In this document: in pieces, positions 12,489 through 22,602 of the stretch
Layout: each line of letters begins with the position of its first letter
Position numbering within the stretch: position 1 is the stretch's first letter
NCBI GenBank assembly: GCA_012932295.1
Contig: JAAONU010000016.1
Location: 44,981,241 to 45,045,240 of the forward strand
DNA from: Cyclina sinensis
Taxonomy: Eukaryota; Mollusca; Bivalvia; Venerida; Veneridae
Reading direction: 5' to 3'
Length of the DNA stretch: 64,000 nt
Notes under the pieces: generated by a model
Told to the model about the DNA's origin: nothing
The model's input: the letters and a program-made list of their open reading frames with translations, nothing else
Database searches by the model: none
Position numbers and translations under genes: made by a program

Positions 12489-13069
12489 ATAACTTCCTGA
12501 ATAATCACATCTATTGATAATTTATCTATAAACAAGCACACCACGTAACTTCATTTTTAGGGGTCGAGAGAACTTGTTACAAAGGATAGGCCGAAGACAT
12601 ATTTTGCAAATTGAAGTCAAAAGAAGCAGTTCATAAATCACTGATAAAGAAATTAGGGCATTGAAAGATCTGTGCTCACCGGATTCATTGCAATTGAATA
12701 AAGATCAGAAAAAAAAGTATGAAATGTTGGTTCTGTCGTAAATTTGAAATACAAACAGTAATGAAACAGTAAGAAGATATAAGACTTGGGTGATAAACAA
12801 TGAAACAAAAGGAATTAGTGTCATGAACTTATGATTTTGAAGTTTTATTCCTTCAAGCAGCGTTATTGAAAATTCTAACGTCATGATTTGAAAACAACAA
12901 ATCAAATGGCCAGATATTTATTAAATTGTGGATATGTTACATTTTGACAAGAAGAACCAAAAATGTCACAATTGGGTAATAATGAAGAAAAGAAGGAATA
13001 AAGAAAGAAAGAAGAATGAGAAGAGAAGATAAGAGAGGAAATGACATAATGAATTAATGTATGGGTGGG

Positions 13070-13185
13070 TTAGAGAATGTGTGAGTGTGTGAAAGAGTGA
13101 GTGTGTGAGTGATAGAGTGAGTGACTGAGTAAGTGACTGAGTGGGTGACTGAGTGAGTGACTGAGTAAGTGACAGAATGGGTGAA
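13070..13185 (+). repeat. (GAGT)n/(GTGA)n microsatellite upstream of receptor 1
   Basis: Imperfect tetranucleotide repeat of GTGAGTGA type. A microsatellite of the same type sits at the equivalent position before receptor 2 (37310-37382), so it pre-dates the duplication. The minus-strand SLTQSLTQS-type reading frame here is only the repeat translated. Confidence 0.85.
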
Positions 13186-13794
13186 AACAACTTATAATTG
13201 TGTTTGATTTTGTTGTCGAGAAATTCGCATGAAAAGGAAAAGTATTCTACAAGTGTTTGTTTTATTGTACCGCAAATCCGGAACTCCCCTGGAACAATAA
13301 AAGAACATTATTAATGAACATTGAATATTACAAGGGCGTAGTGCTAGATAGTGGCTATGGTAATTTGTTTCATACAGATATATATTTCTGAGGAATTGTC
13401 CTTCTTGCATTCTTTGAAAGCTTTTGTTGTTTCTTGATAGGTATAATTATCTTCTACCTTTAAGATACACTTTTATAATTTAATAAAATAATAATGTTTT
13501 TGCGCCATGAATAAAGTGCTTATGTATCGCCGGACCTTGATTATACAATCACTCGATTATACCGATTCTCTTAATTTTTGGGGAATGTGAAGTAAAACAA
13601 TCACTTGCAAACCAAGTTATTTTGAAACAGGATCTTAAAACATGCTCTACGAGGAAGGAAAGTCGTTTTAGGAGGAAGCTAAGTATTGCTTGAGAATTGC
13701 TTAAAAGTAGTTTGCGAAGGATATAGGACAATATTTCTTTTATTTTATGAGTCATGAATGAAGCATAACACTTAATCGTTGAAACTAATTTAAA

Positions 13795-13842
13795 ATGGAT
13801 GCAGGACGAAAGACAGTGTCTCATTTATTGTTTGAATCATAA
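13795..13842 (+). promoter_or_regulatory. Candidate upstream ORF of receptor 1
   Basis: An ATG opens a 15-codon frame (MDAGRKTVSHLLFES, stop TAA) that ends 31 bases before the receptor ATG. Its first codons (ATGGATGCAG) repeat those of the receptor, because about 13750-13805 is a partial duplicate of 13834-13885. In copy 3 the equivalent place reads GGATGTAAG, an ATG followed at once by a stop. It would act only if the transcript starts upstream, which is unknown. Confidence 0.35.
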
Positions 13843-13873
13843 ATAAAACATAGAACATTGAAGCCAATTAAAA

Positions 13874-15040
13874 ATGGATGCAGAATACAGAAACACTTCT
13901 GTTCTGAGAAAAGAGCTGAACGATAATTTTAAAAATGTCGTTCTTCCCGTGATTCTGTTTATTTGTGTTGAAATGTTCTTTGGATTTTTCGGAAATATTT
14001 CAGTTCTGTTTGTCTACTCGAGACAAATTAAAAGAAACAACTTCCGGTATTTTGTGTTGTCAATGGCAACAGTGGACTTAATAAGTTGTTTAACAATCCT
14101 TCCAGGAGAAATATTTTCGCAGGTGAACTGGTATGACTATAAGTACGAGTGGATTTGTAAATTGAAATCATATTTCAACATTTTTACAGCATGGGGATCA
14201 GCGTCTATTCTCCTAATTTTAGCGTTTGACAGATACCGTAAAATTTGCCATCCTCACCGATGGCAACTTAGGCAGGCCCTTGCTCGGCGATTATGTGTCT
14301 GCTCGTTAATTGTTCCTTTATTTGTGTCTGTCCCTGTGTTGATATTATGGGGAAAACGTGAGTACAGTTACGAATATAAGGGGGAAAACGTAACAGTTTC
14401 CGTGTGTGAAAAGTCAACCCAGTATGCAGATAGTATATATCCGCTTGTGTATATTGGAAGCGTTTATTTTTTACCATTGGGGGCAATGATTTTCGTCGCC
14501 GGTTCGCTCAATTTTCTGATAGCTTGGAAACTGTTCAGTCATGGAAAACACGAAATAGGTATCACTTCATTATCTGCAGCAACAACAGCTGTGAAATATC
14601 ACTCGGACTCAAAAAGAAACGTCAAAGATGATGATTCTTCCGAAAATCAGTGTATTGGAAGAATACAATCGGATATAAGTTCAGCCTCGGATCAGTTAGT
14701 CGAACCAAAAGCCAACAAAGGTATTTCCACAGAGCACCACTGTAAAAGGCGTAGACAGAGAGTTGTACAAATGTCATTTACCCGAAAGCGAAAGATTGCC
14801 ATAATGTTAATTTTAACATCTGTCTACATCGCAACAATGACTGTGTATGTAATTCTTACAAGTTTAGAAGCAAACCCTCACGGCATTCTAGACGTGATGC
14901 CTAATTCTACAAAAGCGATGTTTTTCTTTTTCTGGAGGTTATATTTCATAAACAGCGTGGTGAATCCGATTTTATACGGTTTCATGGATCCAAGATTTCG
15001 GAATGGACTTTTAACATTTTTGCGTTTACGTAAGCAGTAA
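13874..15040 (+). CDS. Class A (rhodopsin-like) GPCR 1, orphan
   Basis: Intronless 388-residue seven-helix receptor of the plasma membrane, presumably G-protein coupled; the ligand is unknown. There is an N-glycosylation site NTS at residue 7. TM1 (about 23-49) has GN at 40-41 and TM2 (58-81) has LSMATVDL with D68. TM3 (94-119) starts with C95 and ends DRY at 119-121. TM4 is about 139-159, and C178 in loop 2 can pair with C95. TM5 is about 187-220, followed by a long hydrophilic third loop (221-305). TM6 (306-329) lacks the usual CWxP, and TM7 (348-370) ends NPILY. The tail after MDPRFR is only about a dozen residues, because a 13-base deletion relative to receptor 2 shifts the frame to an early stop. 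The start is the ATG matching receptor 2. Looks functional apart from the short tail. Confidence 0.93.
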   Translation: MDAEYRNTSVLRKELNDNFKNVVLPVILFICVEMFFGFFGNISVLFVYSRQIKRNNFRYFVLSMATVDLISCLTILPGEIFSQVNWYDYKYEWICKLKSYFNIFTAWGSASILLILAFDRYRKICHPHRWQLRQALARRLCVCSLIVPLFVSVPVLILWGKREYSYEYKGENVTVSVCEKSTQYADSIYPLVYIGSVYFLPLGAMIFVAGSLNFLIAWKLFSHGKHEIGITSLSAATTAVKYHSDSKRNVKDDDSSENQCIGRIQSDISSASDQLVEPKANKGISTEHHCKRRRQRVVQMSFTRKRKIAIMLILTSVYIATMTVYVILTSLEANPHGILDVMPNSTKAMFFFFWRLYFINSVVNPILYGFMDPRFRNGLLTFLRLRKQ

Positions 15041-15650
15041 ATTTGTCGCCGAGTTCACATTGACGGACATGTAATATGTACTTTCGTTTAAAGAGTTATT
15101 TTAGATAATGAACACCAAATTGAACTGGATATAATTGTATGACAGAGTGACCTCTACATTACACATTGTGTCTCCTAATAACCGGAAGGATGATTTCAAA
15201 ATTCAGTGAATATATCCGCATCTGAAACATGAATGTATCATAAGTGATAAATTAACTAGACGTTTCAGTACATGTATATGCTTCTTTTAGGATCTGGACT
15301 TTTTAATATAGGTTTACTTTTTTGTTAGTTAGCATATACATTTGCATACCTTGCATCCTACAGATATGAGGGTTGTCCGAATAGTTTATGCTGAGCCATA
15401 TATCAAAATTCTAATGACGTAAATATATATGAATCATTTCTTCGATACTGCATATTATTGTTAACATCATCTGCGTAGAAGGAAAAAGTAAATTTTCTGG
15501 AGTTCAAGTTTTTAGAGCATGTGTGCACGATTTTTCCGGACAACCTTAGTACTTTCAGTTTTTTGATTTTGTTGTGATAGTATTTTCTTTATTGTTTTCT
15601 CATTGCGTATGGATAGATCAATTCAATAGCAGAAAAAACTCTTAAAAGAT
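15041..15650 (+). other. 3' flank of receptor 1, duplicated at copy 3
   Basis: No gene. The stretch 15340-15540 aligns with 39600-39840 (both contain TATGAGGGTTG and AGCCATA), so it moved with the receptor. It may hold the 3' UTR; no single polyadenylation signal is decisive. Confidence 0.5.
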
Positions 15651-16174
15651 TCTTATTAACAAAACTGCAATATCATTTTATGTATCACGTGTCATACTTG
15701 ATGAGTTCTAGAAACGTGTGCAAGACAAAAGAAGTGAAGAAAAACGCTTATGTCTCGACATCATTCTTTACGGTCTCAGCACTGGTATTTCTGATAATGT
15801 CTGATCGTAATCCCGGTACTTTAGTCCCTTAATTCAATCTTAAGAATAACTTCCCCTATCATGAAAATGAACAAAAGGATATATATTTACATTGCTTGCT
15901 CCCTTCCATTATGATATGAAATGCCTATAATCTGTTAAAATTACAAGTAGTTAAAACACTGTCTTTATTTACGGTCTGCAACATAAAGATGTAATGCATC
16001 AGAACTGGTTTCAACATGTTCGAATCCACACTTGTTGGGCTATAAATATCCAGCCTTCTAGACCAATGAGAACCGATTCTTTGAGCCACTGTCATAATAG
16101 ATAGACTTTTTGAGTTAGGAAACATAAAAGGTTATTAAGTTTAGGTGCGGGTATAACCAACAGAACAGATTCCT

Positions 16175-16478
16175 TGACGTATCTTTCTATTTGTCCGTTT
16201 ACCTATTTCAGTTCATTTATCGTCGGTACCGTTTGCTTATATGACCCATGCCATCTGAAGAGTTCAGTTATTTTGGTTAACAGGGATAGTGCTGGATACA
16301 GAAAACACCCAATTCTTGTCCTTTTGCATGCTCAATATATAGCACCGATAGATGCGGCCTCGATTTAATGTCTCATTCAAAAGAAAATTACATCAAGTAG
16401 TTACTGGAGGAGTAGATATCGAACCCGCGACCCCTGGAGTACAAGTCTTTCACGTGACATTGGACCACGGAGCCGCCA
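16175..16478 (-). mobile_element. tRNA-derived SINE, copy a
   Basis: On the minus strand a tRNA-like head (16478-16405) has an A-box-like TGGTCCAATG and a B-box GGGTTCGATAT. A core follows, then a tail ending in the ATCGTCGGTACCG-type segment (plus-strand sense) near 16218. The same family recurs at 44375-44687, 44697-44990 and 46226-46485, all on the minus strand. The head has decayed pairing and is not a tRNA gene. Confidence 0.7.
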
Positions 16479-16949
16479 TTGAGGCAATTGTCAGAAACTG
16501 AATTAACAATAATCTAGACAATTGAGCACTGGACCGTAACATATTTCAAAGACAAATAAACATCTATATCTTCTTTCCTTTTTCTCATTGTCGCAGTCTT
16601 GCGTTCAAAAGTTAAGTAAACGATATTTCATCTTCCTGGCTTTCTTGTTAAATATACGTTAATGATTTGCTATAAACCTGTCCTTGTGAAATTAGCATAA
16701 TATATAAAATATCTGCCTTTAAAGAAAACAAGAAAACATATTTATTCAAAACTTTAATTTTCCCTGTTCCGTTCCGCATAGGTAGAGATATTTAAGATAT
16801 GTAAAATTTTAATTAATGTTATTATAATTATGTCATTTGACAATACATTTAAATGTTTGAATCCAGTCAAAATCCATTTACAGTGTAACTATAGGAATAA
16901 AATGCACAGATGTATATATGTTATGACGTGGTCCTCTAAAAATTTATAT

Positions 16950-17700
16950 ATGAAATGTCTTATAATCTCAGTTAATAGAACTGTTTCTAAATCACAACCA
17001 TGATCTTAAACTATTGAAATTTTGAGGGTTGTATAATGCCATGATTCGTTGATAAATTATAGAAAGTAATCCACACAGTGTGTTCACAAGATCTTACAAC
17101 CTTCATTCAAATCCAAGTACGATAATGCGTGTTTGGTCTAAAACCTTGAGGCTTAGAGCTCGAATATCTATTAGGTAACATTTTCTGGTGGTTTTATACC
17201 AAAATTACTCAAATCATTTCACCGGGTCAAAAGTGACTCCACCTTTGGAAAAAGTAATATAACTGATAAAGGATGTTTTAAATCTTTCAAACCGTAAGAC
17301 GCAGAGCTTAGACATCTAGTACGCACCATTGTCTAGAAGCTCTGTACTAAAGTTGTCACAATCGTGGCCCTAGGTCCAGAAGTGAACACTGGCCTAGGTT
17401 CTTTAATTTAACTAATATATTTATTTGTTATTTTCTTTTCTTTTAATTAAACTAATATATTTATTTGTTATTTTCTTTTAAACCATAAGGCCCGGAGTTT
17501 AGATATTTAGTATATAGCATTGTCTATAGGTTCTGTTAAAAGTTGTTGAAACGGTGACCCAGGATCAAAGATTGCACTGCCCTTTGGATCAGTATTACAT
17601 AGGATTATTCTCAACCGTAAGGTCAAGACAGTAGGTATTTGGTAAGCAGCAGTCCAGTGGTTCTGACCTATAAAAGGTGGTTTTAGTTGTACTTTTGCAT
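16950..17700 (+). mobile_element. Internal fragment of a TAGCTCACC-family element
   Basis: Repeated sentences such as CTTGAGGCTTAGAGCTCGAA, 'attgtctagaagctctgtac' and 'ccgtaaggtc', each about 150-170 bp apart, match the interior of the complete element at 33242-34232. Neither terminal hairpin is kept. Holds a local 50-bp duplication around 17405-17480 (ATATATTTATTTGTTATTTT twice). Confidence 0.45.
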
Positions 17701-18741
17701 ATTTGAGCCTTTTTTACGAAAAAAGAATTTACTATCTGTAGGCTTCTAGCGGTCAAGCGTTTCTAGCTCATTTGTTTCAAACGCTTTCATAAGGTGCTAC
17801 TCACATGAATAACATTTGACCTTAAACTTTTTCAAACTCTTGTATGTGTGTGACGATAAATTTCATAGTAGCAGCTTTGGTTGAATTTTAAGCTATACAA
17901 CTGTAGAATTCTACTCATTGCCATAAATATGTGACAATGGTTGGCAAACGGCACCAGGGTCCTTAAATCCTTATTAGTGGTTATTGTGATAAAGAACATC
18001 TATTTCATTTGTGTCATGTAACTGGTACATACCGATACCCAGTTTCAATGAAGTCAACCTTCGTGTTAAACAGATATAATTCAACAAAATGCCACTTTGT
18101 TTACTCTTTACCAATTAAAAGTGTTCGAAATTGGACGTAAAAATTGAGATATGCCTAGCCAAATATATTTCAGAGACTGCCGAGGTTCCCACTGAGGTAA
18201 AATTACTTTAAAATTGTATTAAATTCTTTACTACAGTTTAATGGGATGTTGAATTATGTTATTGTTGTAAATAAATAATTGACAAAATATTTCCTAGATA
18301 GAAATGCTATTTGTTTGTCCGGTTCATTGTTTAGCGCACTTTAGTAAATGTTTAAGGTGAGCTATTGTGATACTATTCCTTCCGTCGTCCTTAGTAAGGC
18401 TAGATAATCTCTTTATATATGTACATGTTGTATTTGTAAAGACAAATGGGCCGTCTCGTGAGATTTTTAAAAATTTGATAAAATTTTACATTTACAGGGT
18501 TTTTTATCTTTCCGATAATAGACTATTTTGAAATTGCTTTTGAATACTTTAAATCGTACCCTAACTGCCAGAAGGTGTACTAATGGTGGAATAAACAATG
18601 CAAAGATAATATTTCTTAAATTATTTTCACATCATGGACGCCTTGGATGTCATACCACGTAGCATGCAACATGCTAAAAAATTGCTAGGTTCTGTGTGAT
18701 CCATATCCATATTTCGGTAACCTTTGAAGTCATGTAGTTTT

Positions 18742-18743
<2 letters not shown>

Positions 18744-18775
<32 letters not shown>
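18744..18775. repeat. (AG)n microsatellite
   Basis: About 15 uninterrupted AG dinucleotides. Confidence 0.95.
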
Positions 18776-18778
<3 letters not shown>

Positions 18779-18947
18779 ATCTATATTCAATATAAGTTTC
18801 TTTATTTGAGCCATACCACAACAATATCAACATCAATCTTTTATAATTCATAGGCTTTTTGATCGTGTGTGTCTAAACAGCATTTGCAGCCTCATTTTCA
18901 GGCATTTTCCGATATCTGAAATTTAGCTGGTCCTTATTGTACTTGAA

Positions 18948-19010
18948 CCGAGAACCAAAGACTGACCATCCAAATTTAATGTTCTACCAACTCAGCTAGC
19001 TGTATGTAAA
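18948..19010 (-). repeat. tRNA-like sequence, probably SINE-derived
   Basis: The minus strand reads CTGAGTTGGTAGAACA (A-box-like) then GGTTCTCGGTTCAAGT (B-box-like) about 30 bases further on. Stems are poor, so it is a relic and not a tRNA gene. Confidence 0.4.
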
Positions 19011-19733
19011 AGGAATCAAATTTGAAACTTGTTCTGTAATTTTTAAAATATTTCCAGTTATCGTGTTATCCGAGTGTAAGAAAAGCTTCCCATCTTTCCA
19101 TAAAAATTCAATATGATAAAATTAGAGTAAACTCATCTAAGATGTATCAAAATTCTACCTTAAAGTGTTTGATTCTCACAAAAGCCTTTGCTTAAATAGT
19201 AAATTTATATTATCTCGACTCGGTCTTAGGCGCTGTTTTCGGCGACAAATAGATAAAACTTGGTATCTTTACATTCAAAAGATAATCAGTGACAGGACGG
19301 ACGTTTTGTCAAGGGAATGAATAAATATATTTATTTCTTGATCGTTCCTGTCCCTTTGACCATAACTGTAGTTCATTTTCTTGTCTAGTATAAATAATCT
19401 TGAATAGAAAACTAAAATTGTAGATTTGTGTTTAGTATGAGACTAAAATATAATAAAAAGTATTCAAAGTTTTATTGGGAAAAATCCATATGTTTTGCAT
19501 TATTCCGATAATAAATTGCAAAATGACTAGATTTACTAAAGTAACACAATTACTTACCAAATTTACCAATGCTCATAGATCGTTTTTACAAATATCCCTC
19601 TTAAAGCAAAGCTACCTTTAAGTTTTACCTCGCAATTTGCTCGATTACTTCATTTCACATTTATGTTGATTTTGTTATGTCACAGATCAATCTTATATTT
19701 TTTCTCTATAAACTTTCATACTAAACATTTAAG

Positions 19734-20160
19734 TTCCCAGTGAGATTCGAACCCGCACCGAATGGCACCAATCGCCTAGCAATGCAAAGTAAGAGCGCTT
19801 TAGACAACTCGGTCATTGCAACATCCCCAAGACAGGTCATGGAAATAACTGGAATATTAGTGTCCACCTCACACCCCACCAGTGACAGCCGTTAGATGTA
19901 TGAAAACATTGATTATATGTATGGGGAGCTTTTTAGGCCGTCACACCTCACAATAGCGCTGTTGCGAATTATAAATAATCAAGTTCCGAGAGGGATTCAA
20001 ACTTGCACCAAAAGGCTCCAACCGCCTAGCAATGCAAGATAAGAACGCCTCAGACCACTCGGCCATCACAACAACCTCTAAAAGGTTGTTCAAATAACAA
20101 AGATGTGTCCACCTCACACCACACCGGTGACAGGCGTTAGATGTTTGACAACACTGACTT
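19734..20160 (-). repeat. Tandem pair of tRNA-Leu-like units
   Basis: Two units of about 247 bp each carry a class II (long variable arm) tRNA-like stretch of about 88 bp on the minus strand: 19822-19735 and 20072-19983. A-box-like parts are CCGAGTTGTCTAAAGCG and CCGAGTGGTCTGAGGCG; B-boxes are GGGTTCGAATC and AAGTTTGAATC. After each, the plus strand has the shared CACCTCACACC and GCGTTAGATGT-type text. Acceptor stems mismatch, so these are pseudo-tRNAs or a SINE. The pair is absent from copy 1 at the corresponding place (about 7760). Confidence 0.55.
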
Positions 20161-21334
20161 TATGTTTTTCGGGTTTTTTGTTTTACAGGCTGTTTTTTGT
20201 TTTAACACACTGCGAGATGCTGGCAGTTTGTGCCAACTGATCAAAAGGAAGATATTTAATGCCGGACATAGTGTGGAAAAATACTTTACAAAGTTTTTAG
20301 GAGGTAGGGGGGAGGGGGTTGCTGAAAGAAACGATCAAAGTTCCTGGAATTAGGAAACCATTTTTGCTCAGAAAGGTCCAGTCGTTTCAACCTTTGTTAC
20401 GCATTCAATCAGTCGACTGTCTGAGCAAAGTGAAAAAATACGAAATTGTGACTATAACGCTAGAAATTATTGTGTGTTTAGGAAGTACGTCACCTAAACT
20501 TTTAACACATTTATAAAAAAATAATATCAGTGATACAGTTACAATCGTACTGTCACCAGCCCCTGAAGAGCAGTTTGTAGATGCCAACACTTGGAACATG
20601 ATTATGTTTGATACCGCTATAAAAGTTTCCAAGAGCATTAATTAAAGTTGTTTTCAGGATTTAACGTTCTTTTCAATCATTTTACAAAAAAAGACAAGAG
20701 GGAAAATGCACTAGTAATTTGGTTCTTTGAAATTTAAGGAATTTCATCAAACTTTTGTTTTACAAAAAATAATTTCAAGAAAAACAAACGAGAAAACAGG
20801 TTTATCTTTCTTTAATTGCGTTTTATGTTAGATATCGTTTAACAAAAAAGTGGAAAAAAGCAAATCAGGAAAAAAACAGTAAAAAAACACAGCCTCCCTA
20901 CACAGTCAAAAAGTAGAGAAAAAGATAGCATAAAATCATTTACAGACCAATTTAAGAAACGGCACCACAAAAAATAACGAAAATGAGAAACTGAGGGCAT
21001 GCCGCCTTGAAACGGTCATCGGCAAAGGTCGTTGATACCTCGGCATACATTGTAGTTCGTGAAGATTTTAAGTCGCTTCATCATGTTCATGTATATTGTA
21101 GGCTTGTTGTGGAGCTGAAATCAGATATTGAAGATTGGAAATGTGTATTTTATAAGAACAGTTCTCCTTCTAAGTTTGCACAGTGTGTACTTTTATGTGT
21201 ATAAGAAGCCTTTTTAAAAACATTATATTAATCCCTGTTTACTGCATTTTAATGTAAACATATTATAATAAAAATATGTGTTATTTCAATTGCCCTTCGT
21301 TTTGCTACAAGTATCAACTACTTAAATCATGATT

Positions 21335-21745
21335 AACAAGAACTGTAAGGTGACAGTGCCACCCCCTCCCCCTCGAAGTGGGGCTTTGGCCTTTGACTTA
21401 CGGATCAGATGTAGATAAATTGTCAGGGGTGTTGAGTCCAAGTATGTCTTCTTACTAATAAGGAAGGTATTGCCAATATAAAAGTTTTTATACAACTGGA
21501 TCTTCAAGGTAAATGTCATTCATGGGCCAAGGTCAAATAAATATAGGTCAGTGGAAAGGTCTTGACCAAAGGGGTTTTGTATCCAAGTGTGAAGTAAATC
21601 CACTTACCAATAAGTGTGAAGGTCTTGTCCAAATGGTTATTATGTCAAAGTATGAATTAAATCCATATACTAATAAGGGAGTTACGGCAAATATTAAAGT
21701 TTTCGGACGGAATGTCCGACGGATGGACGGACAGTTCAATAACTA
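21335..21745 (-). mobile_element. Helentron-like element, reverse orientation, 5'-truncated
   Basis: On the minus strand it ends with hairpin ACTGTCACCTTACAGT followed by TCTTGTT (21357-21335), preceded by a C-rich inverted segment. The interior repeats are reverse complements of those in the 3517-4201 element (for example CCACTTACCAATAAG at about 21600). The proximal end keeps the GTCCGTCC-type start region (about 21700-21735) but not the first bases. Confidence 0.6.
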
Positions 21746-22602
21746 TATGCAACATCTTTTTAATGTATCCCGTGTCATATCTGGTGAGTTCTATAACCAT
21801 GAGCCGGACAAAACATTCATTAAGGCCACAACACTACAATATATCCAATAAACCCTCACCGTATTTCCAGTGTTTAATCATCAATTTAATCTCCAGAATT
21901 TATTCCCCAATCATGAAAATAAACAACAGGATGTATATATTGCTTATTTCCTTCCATTATCATATGCATTCCCATTTATCTGTTAAAAGTCATGAGTAGT
22001 AAAACTACCGTCTTCATTTAGAGTCCGCAACAGAAAGATGTTATGTATCAGACCTGGTATCACCGCACAGTCTATACAGATACAGTTGTGGTTTGGCTCA
22101 TCATTCTTTCTATATACCTATTATAGACTCAAGGAGTCTGTTCTTATTACACATATAAGCTGGAAAGAGAAGTACGTAGTAATGGACTGGCAAAATTTCA
22201 GCTTTTACATTACATTTTACATTTTATGACCTATTCTAGATTTAAATAATAGTGTTTTGTTCTTCAAAGAAAACATTTTACAATACAGTTGTATATCTAA
22301 TTGAATTTTTATTTTTTTATTCTTTTATGTCTCCCTTTTCCATTATAGGTAGAAATATTTACAGATATTTAGATGTAGCGAGGGGGAGGTTTCTATATAT
22401 TTTAGGTGTTCCTGCATTAATTAATTTGAAACGGTGTCAGGTTTGAATCTGTTCTCAGAAGTCTCGGTACTATAAATCGTACACATTATGTACTATTAAA
22501 TTATTTAACATTGTTCTGTAAAATACGAACATACTCAGCTGGAAAACTAATATTGGAAGAGCCGACAGAAAGGCGGTCATATGAATACACTTATGTGTCA
22601 CT

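Larger units (their letters stand above)
5590..16950. repeat. Segmental duplication, copy 1 (with receptor gene 1)
   Basis: Long stretches align collinearly with copy 2 and copy 3. Examples are 5860-6040 with 17990-18200 (both contain ACAAAATGCCACTTTG), 7780-7900 with 20195-20310, and 8330-8395 with 21085-21140. Others are 9760-9860 with 25695-25800, 10690-10770 with 35685-35760, 13185-15540 with 37380-39840, and 15840-16010 with 21880-22055 and 44060-44180. Boundaries are approximate because the copies are old and TE-riddled. Confidence 0.7.

Noticed and set aside
12966..13190. 74-residue minus-strand ORF rich in SLTQSLTQS
   Set aside because: It is the translation of the GAGT/GTGA microsatellite.
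14268..14486. Minus-strand ORFs opposite the receptors (also 38223-38723 and 39085-39327)
   Set aside because: They are shadows of the strongly coding plus strand.
19734..20072. Functional tRNA-Leu genes
   Set aside because: A and B boxes are present, but acceptor stems mismatch and the anticodon arm does not fold cleanly.
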